Assembly (NCBI RefSeq): GCF_001280255.1
Contig: NZ_LHCI01000106.1
Location: 1,951,600-2,013,249, forward strand
Direction: 5' to 3'
Length of the DNA: 61,650 nt
Origin: Thermus aquaticus
Lineage (GTDB): Bacteria > Deinococcota > Deinococci > Deinococcales > Thermaceae
Made by a program: the position numbers and the translations under genes. The notes beneath the pieces are model-generated. The model worked only from the letters and a program-made list of their open reading frames with translations. It was not told where the DNA came from and made no database searches. This document shows, one piece after another, positions 34,270 through 43,667 of this stretch. How positions within the stretch are numbered: the stretch's first letter is position 1; every line of letters starts with the position of its first letter.

Positions 34270-37203
34270 ATGCGCCTCAGCGCCGCAGGCAAGGTCGCCC
34301 TAGCCTACGCCCTCTTTTCCCTCCTCTGGATCCTGGGAAACGATCGGCTCCTTCTGGCCCTCTTTCCCAAGGCCGCAACCCTCACCCTCTGGCAAACGGT
34401 TAAAGGGTTCCTCTTCGTGGCCCTCTCTGGGCTCCTGGTCTACCTCCTGGCCCTCAGGGAAACCCGGGCGGAAGAGGCCAAAACCAGAGCCGAAAGGGCC
34501 TCCGCCCGCCGCCTCCAGGCCCTTCTGGAAAGCGGCAGGGAGCTCGTCTACCTCCTGGACGAAAAGGGGCGGATCCGCTACGCCTCCCCCAACGTGAGGA
34601 AGGTGCTGGGCTACCTGCCCTGGGAGGACCCGGGGCCGGGGGCGCCTATTTTGGACTACGTTCACCCTGAAGACAGGCTTCTCGCCGAGGCGGCCCTGCA
34701 GGACCTCCTCCGCCACCCGGGGACCACCCTGGAGTACCGCCTGCGCGTCCTGGACAAGGAGGGCGGGGTGCGGGCGGTGCGGGTGTGGGGCAGAAACCTC
34801 CTCCAGGACGAGGCGGTTAGGGCCATCGTCCTCAAGGTCCAGGACGTCACCGAGCTGGTCAGGCACCAGGACCGCCTGGAGAGCGTCCTTGACGCCCTCC
34901 CCGGTATGGTCTTCCAGGTACAGGTGGCGGAGGGAGAAGACCCCGCCTACGCCTCCCTCTACTACATCAGCCCCAAGCAAGCCGCGGCCCTCCTGGGCTA
35001 CCCGGCGGAAGCCCTCCTCGCCGACCCCGCCTTCTATTTTTCCCAGGTCCATCCCGAGGACCGGGAGGGCCTCGAGGCCGCCCTACGCCAAGCGGTGGCG
35101 GAACCCGGCCGGGTTCAGGTCCACACCTACCGCTTCTGGCACGGGAAAAAGGAGGCCTGGGTTTGGCTTCGGGACACCCTCGTCTACCACCCCGAAACCC
35201 GCTTTCTCACCGGGTACACCTACGAGGTCACGGAAGAGGTGGAGTCGGAGCGCCGCTTTCGCGCCCTGGCGGAGACCGCCCCGGCCCTCATCCTCATGTG
35301 GCAGGCGGAAGACCCCACCCGGCCCGAGTCCGCCAGGCTGGTCTACGCCAACCCCGAGGCCCTGCGCCTCACCGGGTACACCCTGGAAGAACTCCAGGCC
35401 AGGCCCATCTGGGAGTTCGTCCACCCCCAGGACCGGGAGCTGGTGCGAAGCCGCGGGCTGGCCCGGCTTAGGGGGCAAACCCCCCCGAGCCGCTACGCCT
35501 TCCGCATCCTGACCAAGGGAGGGGAGGTCCTGTGGCTGGACTACTCCGCCGCCCGGGTGGAGCTTGGGGGGAAACCCACCGTCTTGGGCGTGGGCCTGGA
35601 CATCACCGAGGCCAAGGAACGGGAGCGGACCCTGGAGGCCTTCGCGCGCCTCAGCCTGGCCCTGAGGGAAAGCGAAGACCTCCGGGAGATGATGGAAAAG
35701 GGACTGGACACCGTGATGGACCTCCTGGGGGCCGGGGCGGGAAGCGTCCTCATGTACGAAGGCACCCCTCCCCAGGTCCGGGTGGCCGCGGACCGGGGGT
35801 GGATGGCCCACCTCCCCCCTCCCTCCAACCCCCTGGAGGCGCGGAGCCTGGTGGCCCAGGCCCTGGCGGGGGAGGTCGTCCTCTCCCCCGACCCCAAGAC
35901 TGATCCCCGGGTCCGGGAAGCGGCCCGCCCCTTTATCCCCGAGGGCTGGGGGGTCCTGGCCCTCCCGCTCCTGGCGGGCCGGGAGGCGGTGGGCGCCCTT
36001 TTCCTTTCCTGGCCCCGGGCCCAGCTTCCCGGCCCTAGGGAGGTGGAGCGGACCCAGATCCTGGGCGAGGTCCTGGGCAACGCCCTGCGCCGGGGTAGTC
36101 TGCGGGCAAAGCTTGCCCAGCGGGTGGCCCAGCTGGAGGCCCTCCGGGCCGTGGACCAGGCCATCGCCGCCTCTTTGGACCTGGGGCCCACCCTGGAAGT
36201 CTTTCTGGCCCAGGTCCTCCGCCTGCCCCTGGACGCGGTGGCCTTCTTCCTCTACTGCAAGGAGGAGGGAGGACTGGTCCTGGAGGCGGCCAAGGGGTTC
36301 CTCTCCCCCAAGGAAGCCCTGCCGAAGCGCATCCCCCTGGGCGTGGGCCACGTGGGCCAGGCGGCCCTGGAGGGGCAGGTGGTCCACGTCCAGAACCTGG
36401 CCCAAAACCCGGGCACCCACCCGGAGTTCACCCTCAGGGAAGGCCTGGTCTCCGAGCGGGCCTATCCCCTCTTCGCCAAGGGCAGGCTCCTGGGGGTCCT
36501 GGCGGCCTTCACCCGCAAGCCCTGGGACCTGACCCCCGAGGAGGAGGAGTTCCTGGAGGCCCTGGTGGGCCAGGGGACCATCGCCCTGGACAACGCCCTC
36601 ACCTTCCAAGCCCTGCAGAAGACCCAGCGGGAGCTGGAGGCCGCCTACGACCTCACCCTATGGGGCTGGGCCAAGGCGGTGGAACTGCGGGACCAGGAGA
36701 CCGCCGGCCACACGGAGCGGGTCACGGCGCTCACCCTGCGCCTGGCCCGGGCCCTGGGGGTACCCGAGGAGGACCTGGAGCACATCCGGCGGGGAGCCAT
36801 CCTCCACGACGTGGGCAAGCTGGCCATCCCCGACCACATCCTCCTCAAGCCGGGCCCCCTCACCGAGGAGGAGTGGGCGGTTATGAAAAGGCACCCCGTC
36901 TACGCCTACGAGTGGCTTTCCGGCATCCCCTTCCTCAGGAAGGCCCTGGACATCCCCTACGCCCACCACGAGCGCTGGGACGGCTCCGGCTACCCCCGGG
37001 GCCTGAAAGGGGAGGCCATTCCCCTTTCCGCCCGCATCTTCGCCGTGGTGGACGTCTACGATGCCCTGACCTCCGACCGCCCCTACCGCAAGGCCTGGCC
37101 TAAGGAGAAGGCCCTGGCCTACCTTCGGGAGCAGGCGGGCCGGCAGTTTGACCCCCAGGTGGTGGCGACCTTCCTGCGCCTGGTGGAGGAAGAGGGCCTT
37201 TAG
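34270..37203 (+). CDS. Membrane PAS-GAF-HD-GYP phosphodiesterase
   Basis: The 977-residue protein has two N-terminal membrane helices (1-65). Three PAS domains follow (about 75-200, 205-325, 330-455), then two GAF domains (460-610, 620-780) and a C-terminal HD-GYP domain. The HD pair is in LHDVGKLAIPDHIL (near 844-857) and the GYP part in HHERWDGSGYPRGLKG (near 899-914). HD-GYP enzymes hydrolyse cyclic-di-GMP fully to GMP. TATAGT at 34254-34259 overlaps the end of the upstream gene and may be its own promoter. With the two upstream genes it forms a local write-and-erase set. Confidence 0.9.
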   Translation: MRLSAAGKVALAYALFSLLWILGNDRLLLALFPKAATLTLWQTVKGFLFVALSGLLVYLLALRETRAEEAKTRAERASARRLQALLESGRELVYLLDEKGRIRYASPNVRKVLGYLPWEDPGPGAPILDYVHPEDRLLAEAALQDLLRHPGTTLEYRLRVLDKEGGVRAVRVWGRNLLQDEAVRAIVLKVQDVTELVRHQDRLESVLDALPGMVFQVQVAEGEDPAYASLYYISPKQAAALLGYPAEALLADPAFYFSQVHPEDREGLEAALRQAVAEPGRVQVHTYRFWHGKKEAWVWLRDTLVYHPETRFLTGYTYEVTEEVESERRFRALAETAPALILMWQAEDPTRPESARLVYANPEALRLTGYTLEELQARPIWEFVHPQDRELVRSRGLARLRGQTPPSRYAFRILTKGGEVLWLDYSAARVELGGKPTVLGVGLDITEAKERERTLEAFARLSLALRESEDLREMMEKGLDTVMDLLGAGAGSVLMYEGTPPQVRVAADRGWMAHLPPPSNPLEARSLVAQALAGEVVLSPDPKTDPRVREAARPFIPEGWGVLALPLLAGREAVGALFLSWPRAQLPGPREVERTQILGEVLGNALRRGSLRAKLAQRVAQLEALRAVDQAIAASLDLGPTLEVFLAQVLRLPLDAVAFFLYCKEEGGLVLEAAKGFLSPKEALPKRIPLGVGHVGQAALEGQVVHVQNLAQNPGTHPEFTLREGLVSERAYPLFAKGRLLGVLAAFTRKPWDLTPEEEEFLEALVGQGTIALDNALTFQALQKTQRELEAAYDLTLWGWAKAVELRDQETAGHTERVTALTLRLARALGVPEEDLEHIRRGAILHDVGKLAIPDHILLKPGPLTEEEWAVMKRHPVYAYEWLSGIPFLRKALDIPYAHHERWDGSGYPRGLKGEAIPLSARIFAVVDVYDALTSDRPYRKAWPKEKALAYLREQAGRQFDPQVVATFLRLVEEEGL

Positions 37204-37259
37204 GTCCCGAAGGTGCCCGGGGCCACCCTCTTTCCAGAACCTGGGGCCAGAATGAGGGC

Positions 37260-38267
37260 ATGCGGAAGTTGGGCGGCCTCCTCCTCCTTCTGCCCCTTCT
37301 CCTCGCCCTGAACCTCCTCCTCACCAAAGGACCCCCGGTCCTCTGGACCGAGACCGTCCAAGCGGGCCCGGAAACCCTGCAGGAGGTCTACACCAAAGCC
37401 CACCCCGCCGTCTTGGGGGTAGAGGGCCCCGAGGGAACCCGGGGCACGGGCTTCTTCTACGCCCCGGGCCTGGTCCTCACCGCCTACCACGTGGTGGCCG
37501 AGGGGGGGCCCTTCACCCTCCTCCTGGCGGACCGCACCCGGGCCCAGGCCCGCCTCCTGGGCTTCGCCGAGCCCCTGGACCTGGCGGTCCTGGCCACGGA
37601 GGCCACCCCGCCCGCCCCGCCCCTTCCCCTGGAGACCGAGAGGCGGCCTCAGGCGGGCGAGGCGGTGCTCCACATCGGCAACGGCCGGGGTCAGTTCATC
37701 GCTCCCCGCTACGGCCGGGTGACCCGCCTCGAGGCCAGCCCCTCCGCCTTCCTCCCCCAGGGCCTGGTGGAGACCTCCCTCCCCCTCGCCCCGGGGGACT
37801 CCGGGGGGCCGGTGTTGGACGCCCGGGGGAAGGTCCTGGGGGTGGCCGTGGCCATCGGCCAGACGGAGGCGGGCTTCCGGAGCTACTTCACCCCCCTCTT
37901 CGGCCGGGGGGAGGTCCTTTTGGCCCTGGAGCGGGGCGAGAGGCGCTACTGGCCCTACCTGGGCCTCCGGGGCCCCCGGGCTCTGACCCCAGAGCTCGCC
38001 CGGGAGCTGGGCCTCCCGCCGGGCGGGGTCCTGGTGGGGGAGGTGGTGCCGGGCGGGGCGGCCCACCGGGCGGGGCTTAGGGGCCTCGAGGCGGGAGGCG
38101 TGCCCGACGTGATCCTGGAGGTGAACGGGGTGCCGGTGAACTCCTTTGAGGACCTCCTCCGCGAGGTGCGCCGCCACCAGGTGGGGGGCCGGATCGCCCT
38201 CACCGTGCGCCGGGGGGGCCAGGTCTTCCAGGTGGAAGCGGTCCTCGCCCCTTTCCCAGGACGCTAA
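37260..38267 (+). CDS. HtrA-like S1C serine protease with PDZ domain
   Basis: The 335-residue product has a signal anchor (1-22), a trypsin-type protease domain and a C-terminal PDZ domain (about 230-330). The catalytic triad is His in LTAYHVV (near 76), Asp in LDLAVL (near 107) and Ser in APGDSGGPVLD (near 181). HtrA proteases act on damaged proteins outside the membrane. CAGAAT, 6 bases, then ATG suggests a leaderless start. It converges with the aqualysin gene, with a terminator between. Confidence 0.88.
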   Translation: MRKLGGLLLLLPLLLALNLLLTKGPPVLWTETVQAGPETLQEVYTKAHPAVLGVEGPEGTRGTGFFYAPGLVLTAYHVVAEGGPFTLLLADRTRAQARLLGFAEPLDLAVLATEATPPAPPLPLETERRPQAGEAVLHIGNGRGQFIAPRYGRVTRLEASPSAFLPQGLVETSLPLAPGDSGGPVLDARGKVLGVAVAIGQTEAGFRSYFTPLFGRGEVLLALERGERRYWPYLGLRGPRALTPELARELGLPPGGVLVGEVVPGGAAHRAGLRGLEAGGVPDVILEVNGVPVNSFEDLLREVRRHQVGGRIALTVRRGGQVFQVEAVLAPFPGR

Positions 38268-38275
38268 AGGGAAAA

Positions 38276-38302
38276 CCTCCCCCAGGCGCTTCCCAGGGGA
38301 GG
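38276..38302 (-). terminator. Terminator between HtrA-like gene and aqualysin gene
   Basis: CCTCCCC (38276-38282) pairs with GGGGAGG (38296-38302). On the reverse strand the stem is followed by TTTT, so it mainly serves the aqualysin transcript. Confidence 0.65.
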
Positions 38303-38316
38303 AAGAACTCCTTCGC

Positions 38317-39858
38317 CTAGGGGCGCTGGAGCCAGAACTCGTACATCCCCGAGCCGCTATAGGCGTAGATGCGCCAGAGGTAGTAGCCAGCAGTTCCGCT
38401 GTAGCTGAGACTTTCCTCCGAGGTGGGCCCCGTAGAGCTAGCCACGGTCACCCAACGGGAGCCGTCCCACCGCCAGAGGTAGAGGTCAAAGTCCGTTCCG
38501 GCGGGGCCCCTAAGCCAGGCCCTATGGGTACCTGCAGGGCTGTAGTAGTAGGTGCCGTTGGGTTGGAAGTTATAGTCACCAGGACCGGAAAGGCTGCCCG
38601 TGTAGTAGCTACAGCTGGTACAGGGGGCTGTGGAACCACTCCCCGAGGAGAGCAGGGAGTAAAGGAGACGGTTGGGGGACCCCGATCCGATCCCCGAAAG
38701 CCGCCCCGTAGTGGCTCCGTTGAGGATAGCGCTAGCAACAGAGGCCGGCGTAGCCGAAGGATTTTGCTCTAGATACAAAGCAGCCACCCCGGCCACATGG
38801 GGGGTGGCCATGGAGGTGCCGTTAAGGGTCTGGGTGGCCGTGTCCGAGGTGTACCACGCCGAGGGAATGGAAGCCCCAGGGGCGAAGAGGTCCACGCAAC
38901 TACCGTAGTTGGAGAAGCTGGCACGGGCGTCGGAAGATGTGGTAGCGCCCACGGTAAGGGCCTCGGCCACCCGGGCTGGGGAGTAGTTGCAGGCGTTGGC
39001 GTTGTCGTTCCCCGCAGCCACAGCGTAGACCACTCCCGCGGCGATGGAGTTCTTCACGGCGTTGTCCAGGGCAGTGGAGACTCCGCCTCCTAAGCTCATG
39101 TTGGCAACGGCCGGCCTGCGGTGGTTCCGCGTGACCCAGTCCACCCCAGCGATGACCCCAGAGGTGGAGCCGGAACCGTTGCAGTCCAGGACGCGCACAG
39201 CGTAGAGGTTAACCGCTTTGGCTACCCCATAGGTCACTCCGCCGATCGTTCCCGCCACATGGGTACCGTGGCCGTTGCAGTCCTGGCCGTTCCCCCCTAA
39301 GGCGTCATAGCCTACCCGGGCCCGGCCGCCGAACTCCCGGTGGGTCGTGCGGATTCCGGTGTCAATCACATAGACGTTAACCCCCCTTCCCGTAGCGGTG
39401 TAGGTGTAGCTGTTGGAAAGGGGAAGGTCCCGCTGGTCAATCCGGTCCAGGCCCCAAGGAGCCGGGCTCTGGGTAGCCCAGGCCCGTACCACCTTGTCCG
39501 CCTCTATGAACTCCACGTCGGGACTCTGCCTAAAGGCCTCTAAGGCCTGGGGCGCCATCTCCGCCGCAAATCCCTGGAGGGCGCCCGTGTAGGCCTGGGT
39601 CACCACTACCCCCTGAGGAGCCAGCCGTGCCTGCAGGGTTGTGATGCCACCTTGGAGCAGAGACTGACCCTTCCCCTTCTTAAAGACCACAATGTACCGG
39701 CCCGGGATAGCTTCAGGGTCATCCAGGCCATAGACGGGAGCCTCCTTGGGCCAGAAGGCCTCAGCCAAGGTAGGGGTTGGATCGGAGCGGGAGGCCATCT
39801 GACAACCACCCAAAACGAGCACCGCGAAAAGCGCCATCAGCCAATAAGTCTTCCTCAT
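38317..39858 (-). CDS. Aqualysin I-type subtilisin precursor
   Basis: The 513-residue preproprotein has a short signal region, an inhibitor I9-type propeptide (to residue 127), a mature protease starting [15 protein letters not shown] and a C-terminal pro-region of about 105 residues. The catalytic triad is in [13 protein letters not shown] (Asp), [11 protein letters not shown] (His) and [13 protein letters not shown] (Ser). Four Cys in the mature part fit two disulfides known in aqualysin I. The length and the junction agree with the T. aquaticus enzyme as I recall it. I chose ATG 39858 (MRKTYWLM), with AAAGGAG before it, over an ATG seven codons upstream. GC content looks lower than in neighbouring genes. 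Confidence 0.95.
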   Translation of the reverse strand: MRKTYWLMALFAVLVLGGCQMASRSDPTPTLAEAFWPKEAPVYGLDDPEAIPGRYIVVFKKGKGQSLLQGGITTLQARLAPQGVVVTQAYTGALQGFAAEMAPQALEAFRQSPDVEFIEADKVVRAWATQSPAPWGLDRIDQRDLPLSNSYTYTATGRGVNVYVIDTGIRTTHREFGGRARVGYDALGGNGQDCNGHGTHVAGTIGGVTYGVAKAVNLYAVRVLDCNGSGSTSGVIAGVDWVTRNHRRPAVANMSLGGGVSTALDNAVKNSIAAGVVYAVAAGNDNANACNYSPARVAEALTVGATTSSDARASFSNYGSCVDLFAPGASIPSAWYTSDTATQTLNGTSMATPHVAGVAALYLEQNPSATPASVASAILNGATTGRLSGIGSGSPNRLLYSLLSSGSGSTAPCTSCSYYTGSLSGPGDYNFQPNGTYYYSPAGTHRAWLRGPAGTDFDLYLWRWDGSRWVTVASSTGPTSEESLSYSGTAGYYLWRIYAYSGSGMYEFWLQRP

Positions 39859-39887
39859 ACGCTCCTTTGTGGATTTCACGAGGGCAA

Positions 39888-39916
39888 AGCTAACCCTAAG
39901 GATGCCCGGGTGTCAA
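39888..39916 (-). promoter_or_regulatory. Promoter of the aqualysin gene
   Basis: On the reverse strand a perfect -35 TTGACA (39911-39916) and TTAGCT (39888-39893) are 17 bases apart. A leader of about 25 bases with AAAGGAG follows. Confidence 0.7.
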
Positions 39917-39932
39917 GGGGGTTTTTATTCAG

Positions 39933-40919
39933 TTATTCTTCATTTTTACGCACAAGCTGCCGGTATGCAGGCACCCCCAACATCCCCTCCGCCAACAGCA
40001 CCGCCCGGGCGATGGCCCGCGCGAGGGCGTCGGCGGCGTAGGCCCCGAGGCGGAGGAGGAGGTAGGGGTCCACCCCCCTGCCCTCCCCCAGGGCCAGGGC
40101 GAAGACCAGGTCCCCGTCCAGGGGGGTGTGGGCGGGGCGGATGGCCCGGGCGATCCCGTCCTAGGCCATGATGGCCAGGCGCCTGGCCTGGGCCTTGGTG
40201 AGGGGGGCGTCGGTGACGACCGCCGCCAGGGTGGTGCTCTGCCCCGGGAGGAAGGGGTAGCGGTAGGCCTCCTCTTCCCCCCGGTAGCGGGTGAGGTCGG
40301 GGAGGAGGGCCCTCTCCTCCTCGGTGAGGAAGGCCTCGGCGTAGAGCCTTCCCGTCCGGGGGTCAAAGGGGCGGCCCAGGCTGTTGACGGCCACCAGGGC
40401 GTAGACGGCGTACCCCTCCTCCAGGCGGTAGCCCGCCGCCCCCACCCCTCCCTTGACCCCGCCCGCCAAGGCCCCGGTCCCCGCCCCCACGCTCCCCTCG
40501 GCCACCTCCTCCCGGGCGGCCATTGCCGCCAGGTAGCCGGCCTCCGGGTCTGGAGGGCGGAAGGTCCCTCCCCGGCCCAGGTCGTAAAGGACGGCGGCGG
40601 GGACGATGGGGACCGGCCCGGCCGGGGTGGGAAAGCCCAGGCCCCGCTCCCTCAGGTAGCGCACCACCCCCTCCGCCGCCCCCAGGCCGAAGGCGCTTCC
40701 CCCGGTGAGGAGGAGGGCCTGGACCCTTTCCACGGTGTTCTCAGGGGAGAGGAGGTCCGTCTCCCGGGTCCCCGGGGCCGCCCCCCGCACGTCCACCGCC
40801 CCGATGGCCCCCTCCTCCAGGAGGAGGACCGTGCACCCGGTGAGGGCCTTTAGGTCCGTAAAGTGCCCCACCTTCAGGCCCAAAAAGGGAACCTTCCCAG
40901 GAGGCAAGGCTTCCGCCAT
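39933..40919 (-). pseudogene. P1-family (DmpA-like) peptidase interrupted by an in-frame TAG
   Basis: The frame from ATG 40919 encodes the S58/P1 family: GLKVGHFTDLKALTGCTVLL, LLTGGSAFGLGAAEGVV and VGAGTGALAGGVKGGVGAAG around the self-cleavage region. At codon 253 there is a TAG (40161-40163). The same frame continues without change for 75 more codons to TAA at 39933, including RPAHTPLDGDLVFALALG, a conserved C-terminal family motif. A single base change such as CAG to TAG explains this. The 252-residue product would lack the end of the second subunit. Amber read-through is a less likely alternative. Confidence 0.8.
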
Positions 40920-40964
40920 GGCCCCAGTATGGGGTAGCCTGAAGGCCAGGACAAGGAGGGAAGC

Positions 40965-42026
40965 ATGTGGACCTACCTGATCCACGGCGAGCCAACCCCG
41001 GGGGTGGCGAGGCTTCTTGAGGGCGTGGGGCGGGCCCTCGAGGCCCGGGGCTTCCGCCACAGCCCCGAGGCCGAGGCCCCCAACCTGGTCCTGAACGCCA
41101 TCACAGAGGAGAACCCCAAGCCCTACCGCCGCCGAGCCCAGGCCACCTTCGTGGCCTCGGTCCTGGAGCTTCCCCGCTTCCCCGAGGAGCCCATCAAGGA
41201 GCTCTACCCCTACCTGGTCCGGGCCCTTTCCAACGTCCTCCTGGCCTATGTGCCCGGCGAGGGGGCGGCCTTCCTCACCCTGGAGCTGGGCCACTACCGG
41301 GAGAAGGAGGGGGAGGGGTTTTACGAGCGGGTGGCGGAGCGCCTGATGCCCATCGCCTGCAGCCGCCTGGTCATTGACAACATCTTCGTGCCCGACCTGG
41401 AGCCGGAGCTCTGGGAAGGGGACGAGCTAACCGAAAGCATGTACCGGGCGGGCAGGAAGCTCAAGGAGTGGGACCTTCTGCCCGCGCCCTTCCCCATTGA
41501 GGAGATCCTCCCTCCCGAGGACCTCCGCCACGTGAAAAGGCTCTACGGCATCGGCGGGCTTTCTTACGGCAACCTTTCCGTGCGCAAGGACGAAAGGCGC
41601 TTCTGGATGTCGGCGAGCGGCGTGGACAAGGCCAACCTCAAGGTGGTCGGCCGGGACATCCTCATGGTGAAGGACTACGACCCCGAGAAGAACGCCATCC
41701 TCCTCTCGGTGCCGCCCCACGTGGAGCCAAGGCGGGTTAGCGTGGACGCCATTGAGCACTGGATGATCTACCGGGAGCACCCCGGGGTGGGGGCTATCCT
41801 CCACGTCCACGCCTGGATGGAGGGGGTGCCCGCCACCCCCTTCAACTACCCCTGCGGCACGTATGAGCTGGCCCAGGCGGTGGCGGAGAAGGTGCGGGAG
41901 GCCCCAGACCCCACCCGGGCGGTGGTGGGCCTCAAAAACCACGGCCTCACCATCACCGGCCGGAGCCTGGACGAGATCCTGGAGAGGATAGAGGGGAAGC
42001 TGGTCCGCACCGTGCCCATGTCATGA
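40965..42026 (+). CDS. Class II aldolase/adducin-domain protein with an extra N-terminal domain
   Basis: The 353-residue protein has a class II aldolase-like domain in its C-terminal half: YGNLSVRKDERRFWMSASGV, LHVHAWMEG with metal-type His residues, and VGLKNHGLTITG. The first 150 residues form a separate domain with no family I know. Relatives cleave or isomerise sugar phosphates. It overlaps the zinc dehydrogenase gene by 4 bases, suggesting a small sugar or polyol route. AGGAGGGAAGC precedes the ATG. Confidence 0.8.
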   Translation: MWTYLIHGEPTPGVARLLEGVGRALEARGFRHSPEAEAPNLVLNAITEENPKPYRRRAQATFVASVLELPRFPEEPIKELYPYLVRALSNVLLAYVPGEGAAFLTLELGHYREKEGEGFYERVAERLMPIACSRLVIDNIFVPDLEPELWEGDELTESMYRAGRKLKEWDLLPAPFPIEEILPPEDLRHVKRLYGIGGLSYGNLSVRKDERRFWMSASGVDKANLKVVGRDILMVKDYDPEKNAILLSVPPHVEPRRVSVDAIEHWMIYREHPGVGAILHVHAWMEGVPATPFNYPCGTYELAQAVAEKVREAPDPTRAVVGLKNHGLTITGRSLDEILERIEGKLVRTVPMS

Positions 42027-43108
42027 AGGCCCTCCGCTACACCCCTTCCCTCCCCCGCTTCTTCGGGGCCAGGCTTTTGGGCAAGCGTTTTCCCAAGGCG
42101 CTTCTCCCCCTAAGGCTGGAGGAGGTCCCCTTGCCCGAGAGGGCGGGCTTCCAGAGGGTCCGGGTCCACCTCGCTGGGGTCTGCGGCTCGGACCTGGCCC
42201 TCCTCTACGGGAAAAGCCCCCCCACCATAAGCCCCTTTTTCTCCTTTCCCGCCGTTTTGGGCCACGAGATCCTGGGGGAGGTGGAAGGGGAGAAGGTGGC
42301 GGTGAACCCCCTCCTCGCCTGCGCCGACCGGGGCCTTCCCCCCTGTCCCATGTGCCAGAAGGGGGAGGAGGGCCTCTGCCAGAACGTGGCCGAGGGCGAC
42401 CTGGCCCCGGGGATGCTGGGCTACAACCAGGACCTCCCCGGGGGCTGGGGGGAGTGGGTCCTGGCCCGTAAGGAGCGCCTCTACCCCATCCCCCAGGGGG
42501 TCCCGGACGAGCGGGCGGTCCTGGCCGAGCCCCTGGCCGTGGTCCTCCGGGGGCTGGGGAAGTCAAGGCCCTGGCCGGAGGAGGTCCTGATCCTGGGCAT
42601 GGGGACCATCGGCCTCATGGCGGTCCGCCTCCTAAGGGCCTTGGGGTATTTGGGCAGGGTCCACGCCGTGGCCAAGTACCCCCACCAGGCGGAGCGGGCC
42701 AGGGCCTTCGGGGCGGAGAAGGTCTACGGGAGCGCCAGGGAGGCCCTTCAGGAAAGGGCCAGGCGCTACCGCTACCTCCTCTTTGAGGGGTACCGGGGGG
42801 GCTACCCCTGGGTAGTGGAGGCCTCGGGGAGCGGGAAGGGCTTCCGGGAGGCCCTCGCCCTGGCCGAGGAGGGGGGAAAGGTCCTCCTCCTGGGGGCCCC
42901 GGGCCTGGAGTGGGCCGATCTTTCCCCCTTCTGGTTCAAGGAGGTGGCCCTCGTGGGGAGCTACACCTACACCCGGGAGGAGTTCGGCGAGGCCGTGGCC
43001 CTCCTAAGGGAGCTTCAGGGCCTCGAGAGCCTGGTGGGCGGGATCTTCCCCCTGGAGGCGTGGCAAGAGGCCCTTAGCGTCAGGGGCAAGGCCCTCTTCC
43101 GACCCTAG
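42023..43108 (+). CDS. Zinc-dependent alcohol dehydrogenase family protein
   Basis: The 361-residue protein has the medium-chain dehydrogenase layout: VCGSDLALLYG and GHEILGE for catalytic zinc, a lobe with several Cys (CADRGLPPCPMCQKG, GLCQN) for structural zinc, and the Rossmann motif ILGMGTIGLMAVRLLRALG. The best comparison is with threonine or sorbitol dehydrogenase-like members; the substrate is open. It is coupled by overlap to the class II aldolase gene. Confidence 0.82.
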   Translation: MKALRYTPSLPRFFGARLLGKRFPKALLPLRLEEVPLPERAGFQRVRVHLAGVCGSDLALLYGKSPPTISPFFSFPAVLGHEILGEVEGEKVAVNPLLACADRGLPPCPMCQKGEEGLCQNVAEGDLAPGMLGYNQDLPGGWGEWVLARKERLYPIPQGVPDERAVLAEPLAVVLRGLGKSRPWPEEVLILGMGTIGLMAVRLLRALGYLGRVHAVAKYPHQAERARAFGAEKVYGSAREALQERARRYRYLLFEGYRGGYPWVVEASGSGKGFREALALAEEGGKVLLLGAPGLEWADLSPFWFKEVALVGSYTYTREEFGEAVALLRELQGLESLVGGIFPLEAWQEALSVRGKALFRP

Positions 43109-43147
43109 GCCACTTTCTCTCCAGGGCTTTCCCCCTAAGCTCACCTT

Positions 43148-43633
43148 ATGCGCCTCGCAACCCTCCTCCTCTTCCTGGGCTTCCTCCGGGCCGCCGCCCT
43201 CTCCCCCGGGGACAAGGCTCCGGTCCTCGAGGCCAAGGACAGCTACGGCCGCCCCGTGGACTTCCGGGGGAGCTACGTGGTCCTTTGGTTCTACCCCAAG
43301 GCCAAAAGCCCCGGGTGCACCGCCCAGGCCAAGCGCTACTCCGAGCTCTACCTCGAGTTCCAGAAGCTTGGGGCCCGGGTCTACGGGGTGAGCCACGACC
43401 CCGCCCAGGAGCAGTGCGACTTCGTGGAGAAGCTGGCCCTCAAAGGGGGGATGATCCCCGACCCCGAGGGCCGCCTGGCCCGGGCCTTCGGCGTGCGGAG
43501 CCTCTTGGGCTTTTACAGCCGGGACACCATCCTCTTAAACCCGGAAGGCCGGGTTGAGCGCATCTGGCGGAACGTCAACCCCTTCCAGGACGCGGACACC
43601 GTCCTGGCCTATTTGAGGGGTAAGGCCCGCTAA
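43148..43633 (+). CDS. Exported peroxiredoxin (AhpC/TSA, BCP-like)
   Basis: The 161-residue protein begins with a signal peptide (ATLLLFLGFLRAAA) and then a thiol peroxidase domain with YPKAKSPGCTAQ (peroxidatic Cys 57). A second Cys lies in QEQCDFVEK (near 90). It probably removes peroxides outside the membrane and could be reduced by TlpA-type proteins. The cytoplasmic relative is bcp at 53712. No strong binding site precedes the ATG. Confidence 0.82.
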   Translation: MRLATLLLFLGFLRAAALSPGDKAPVLEAKDSYGRPVDFRGSYVVLWFYPKAKSPGCTAQAKRYSELYLEFQKLGARVYGVSHDPAQEQCDFVEKLALKGGMIPDPEGRLARAFGVRSLLGFYSRDTILLNPEGRVERIWRNVNPFQDADTVLAYLRGKAR

Positions 43634-43654
43634 AGGCTTCTCATCTGAAGGCCG

Positions 43655-43660
43655 TAAGAT
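43655..43660 (+). promoter_or_regulatory. -10 box of leaderless ftsX promoter
   Basis: TAAGAT, 7 bases, then GTG 43668, with no ribosome binding site. Confidence 0.45.
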
Positions 43661-43667
43661 AGGGGGC

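Noticed and set aside
38317-39879. Aqualysin starting at ATG 39879
   Set aside because: It overlaps the likely transcription start. ATG 39858 has AAAGGAG and gives the known 513-residue precursor length.
39929-40366. A separate reverse-strand gene beside the P1 peptidase
   Set aside because: It is a shadow frame. The peptidase frame itself continues past the TAG and carries the conserved motif.
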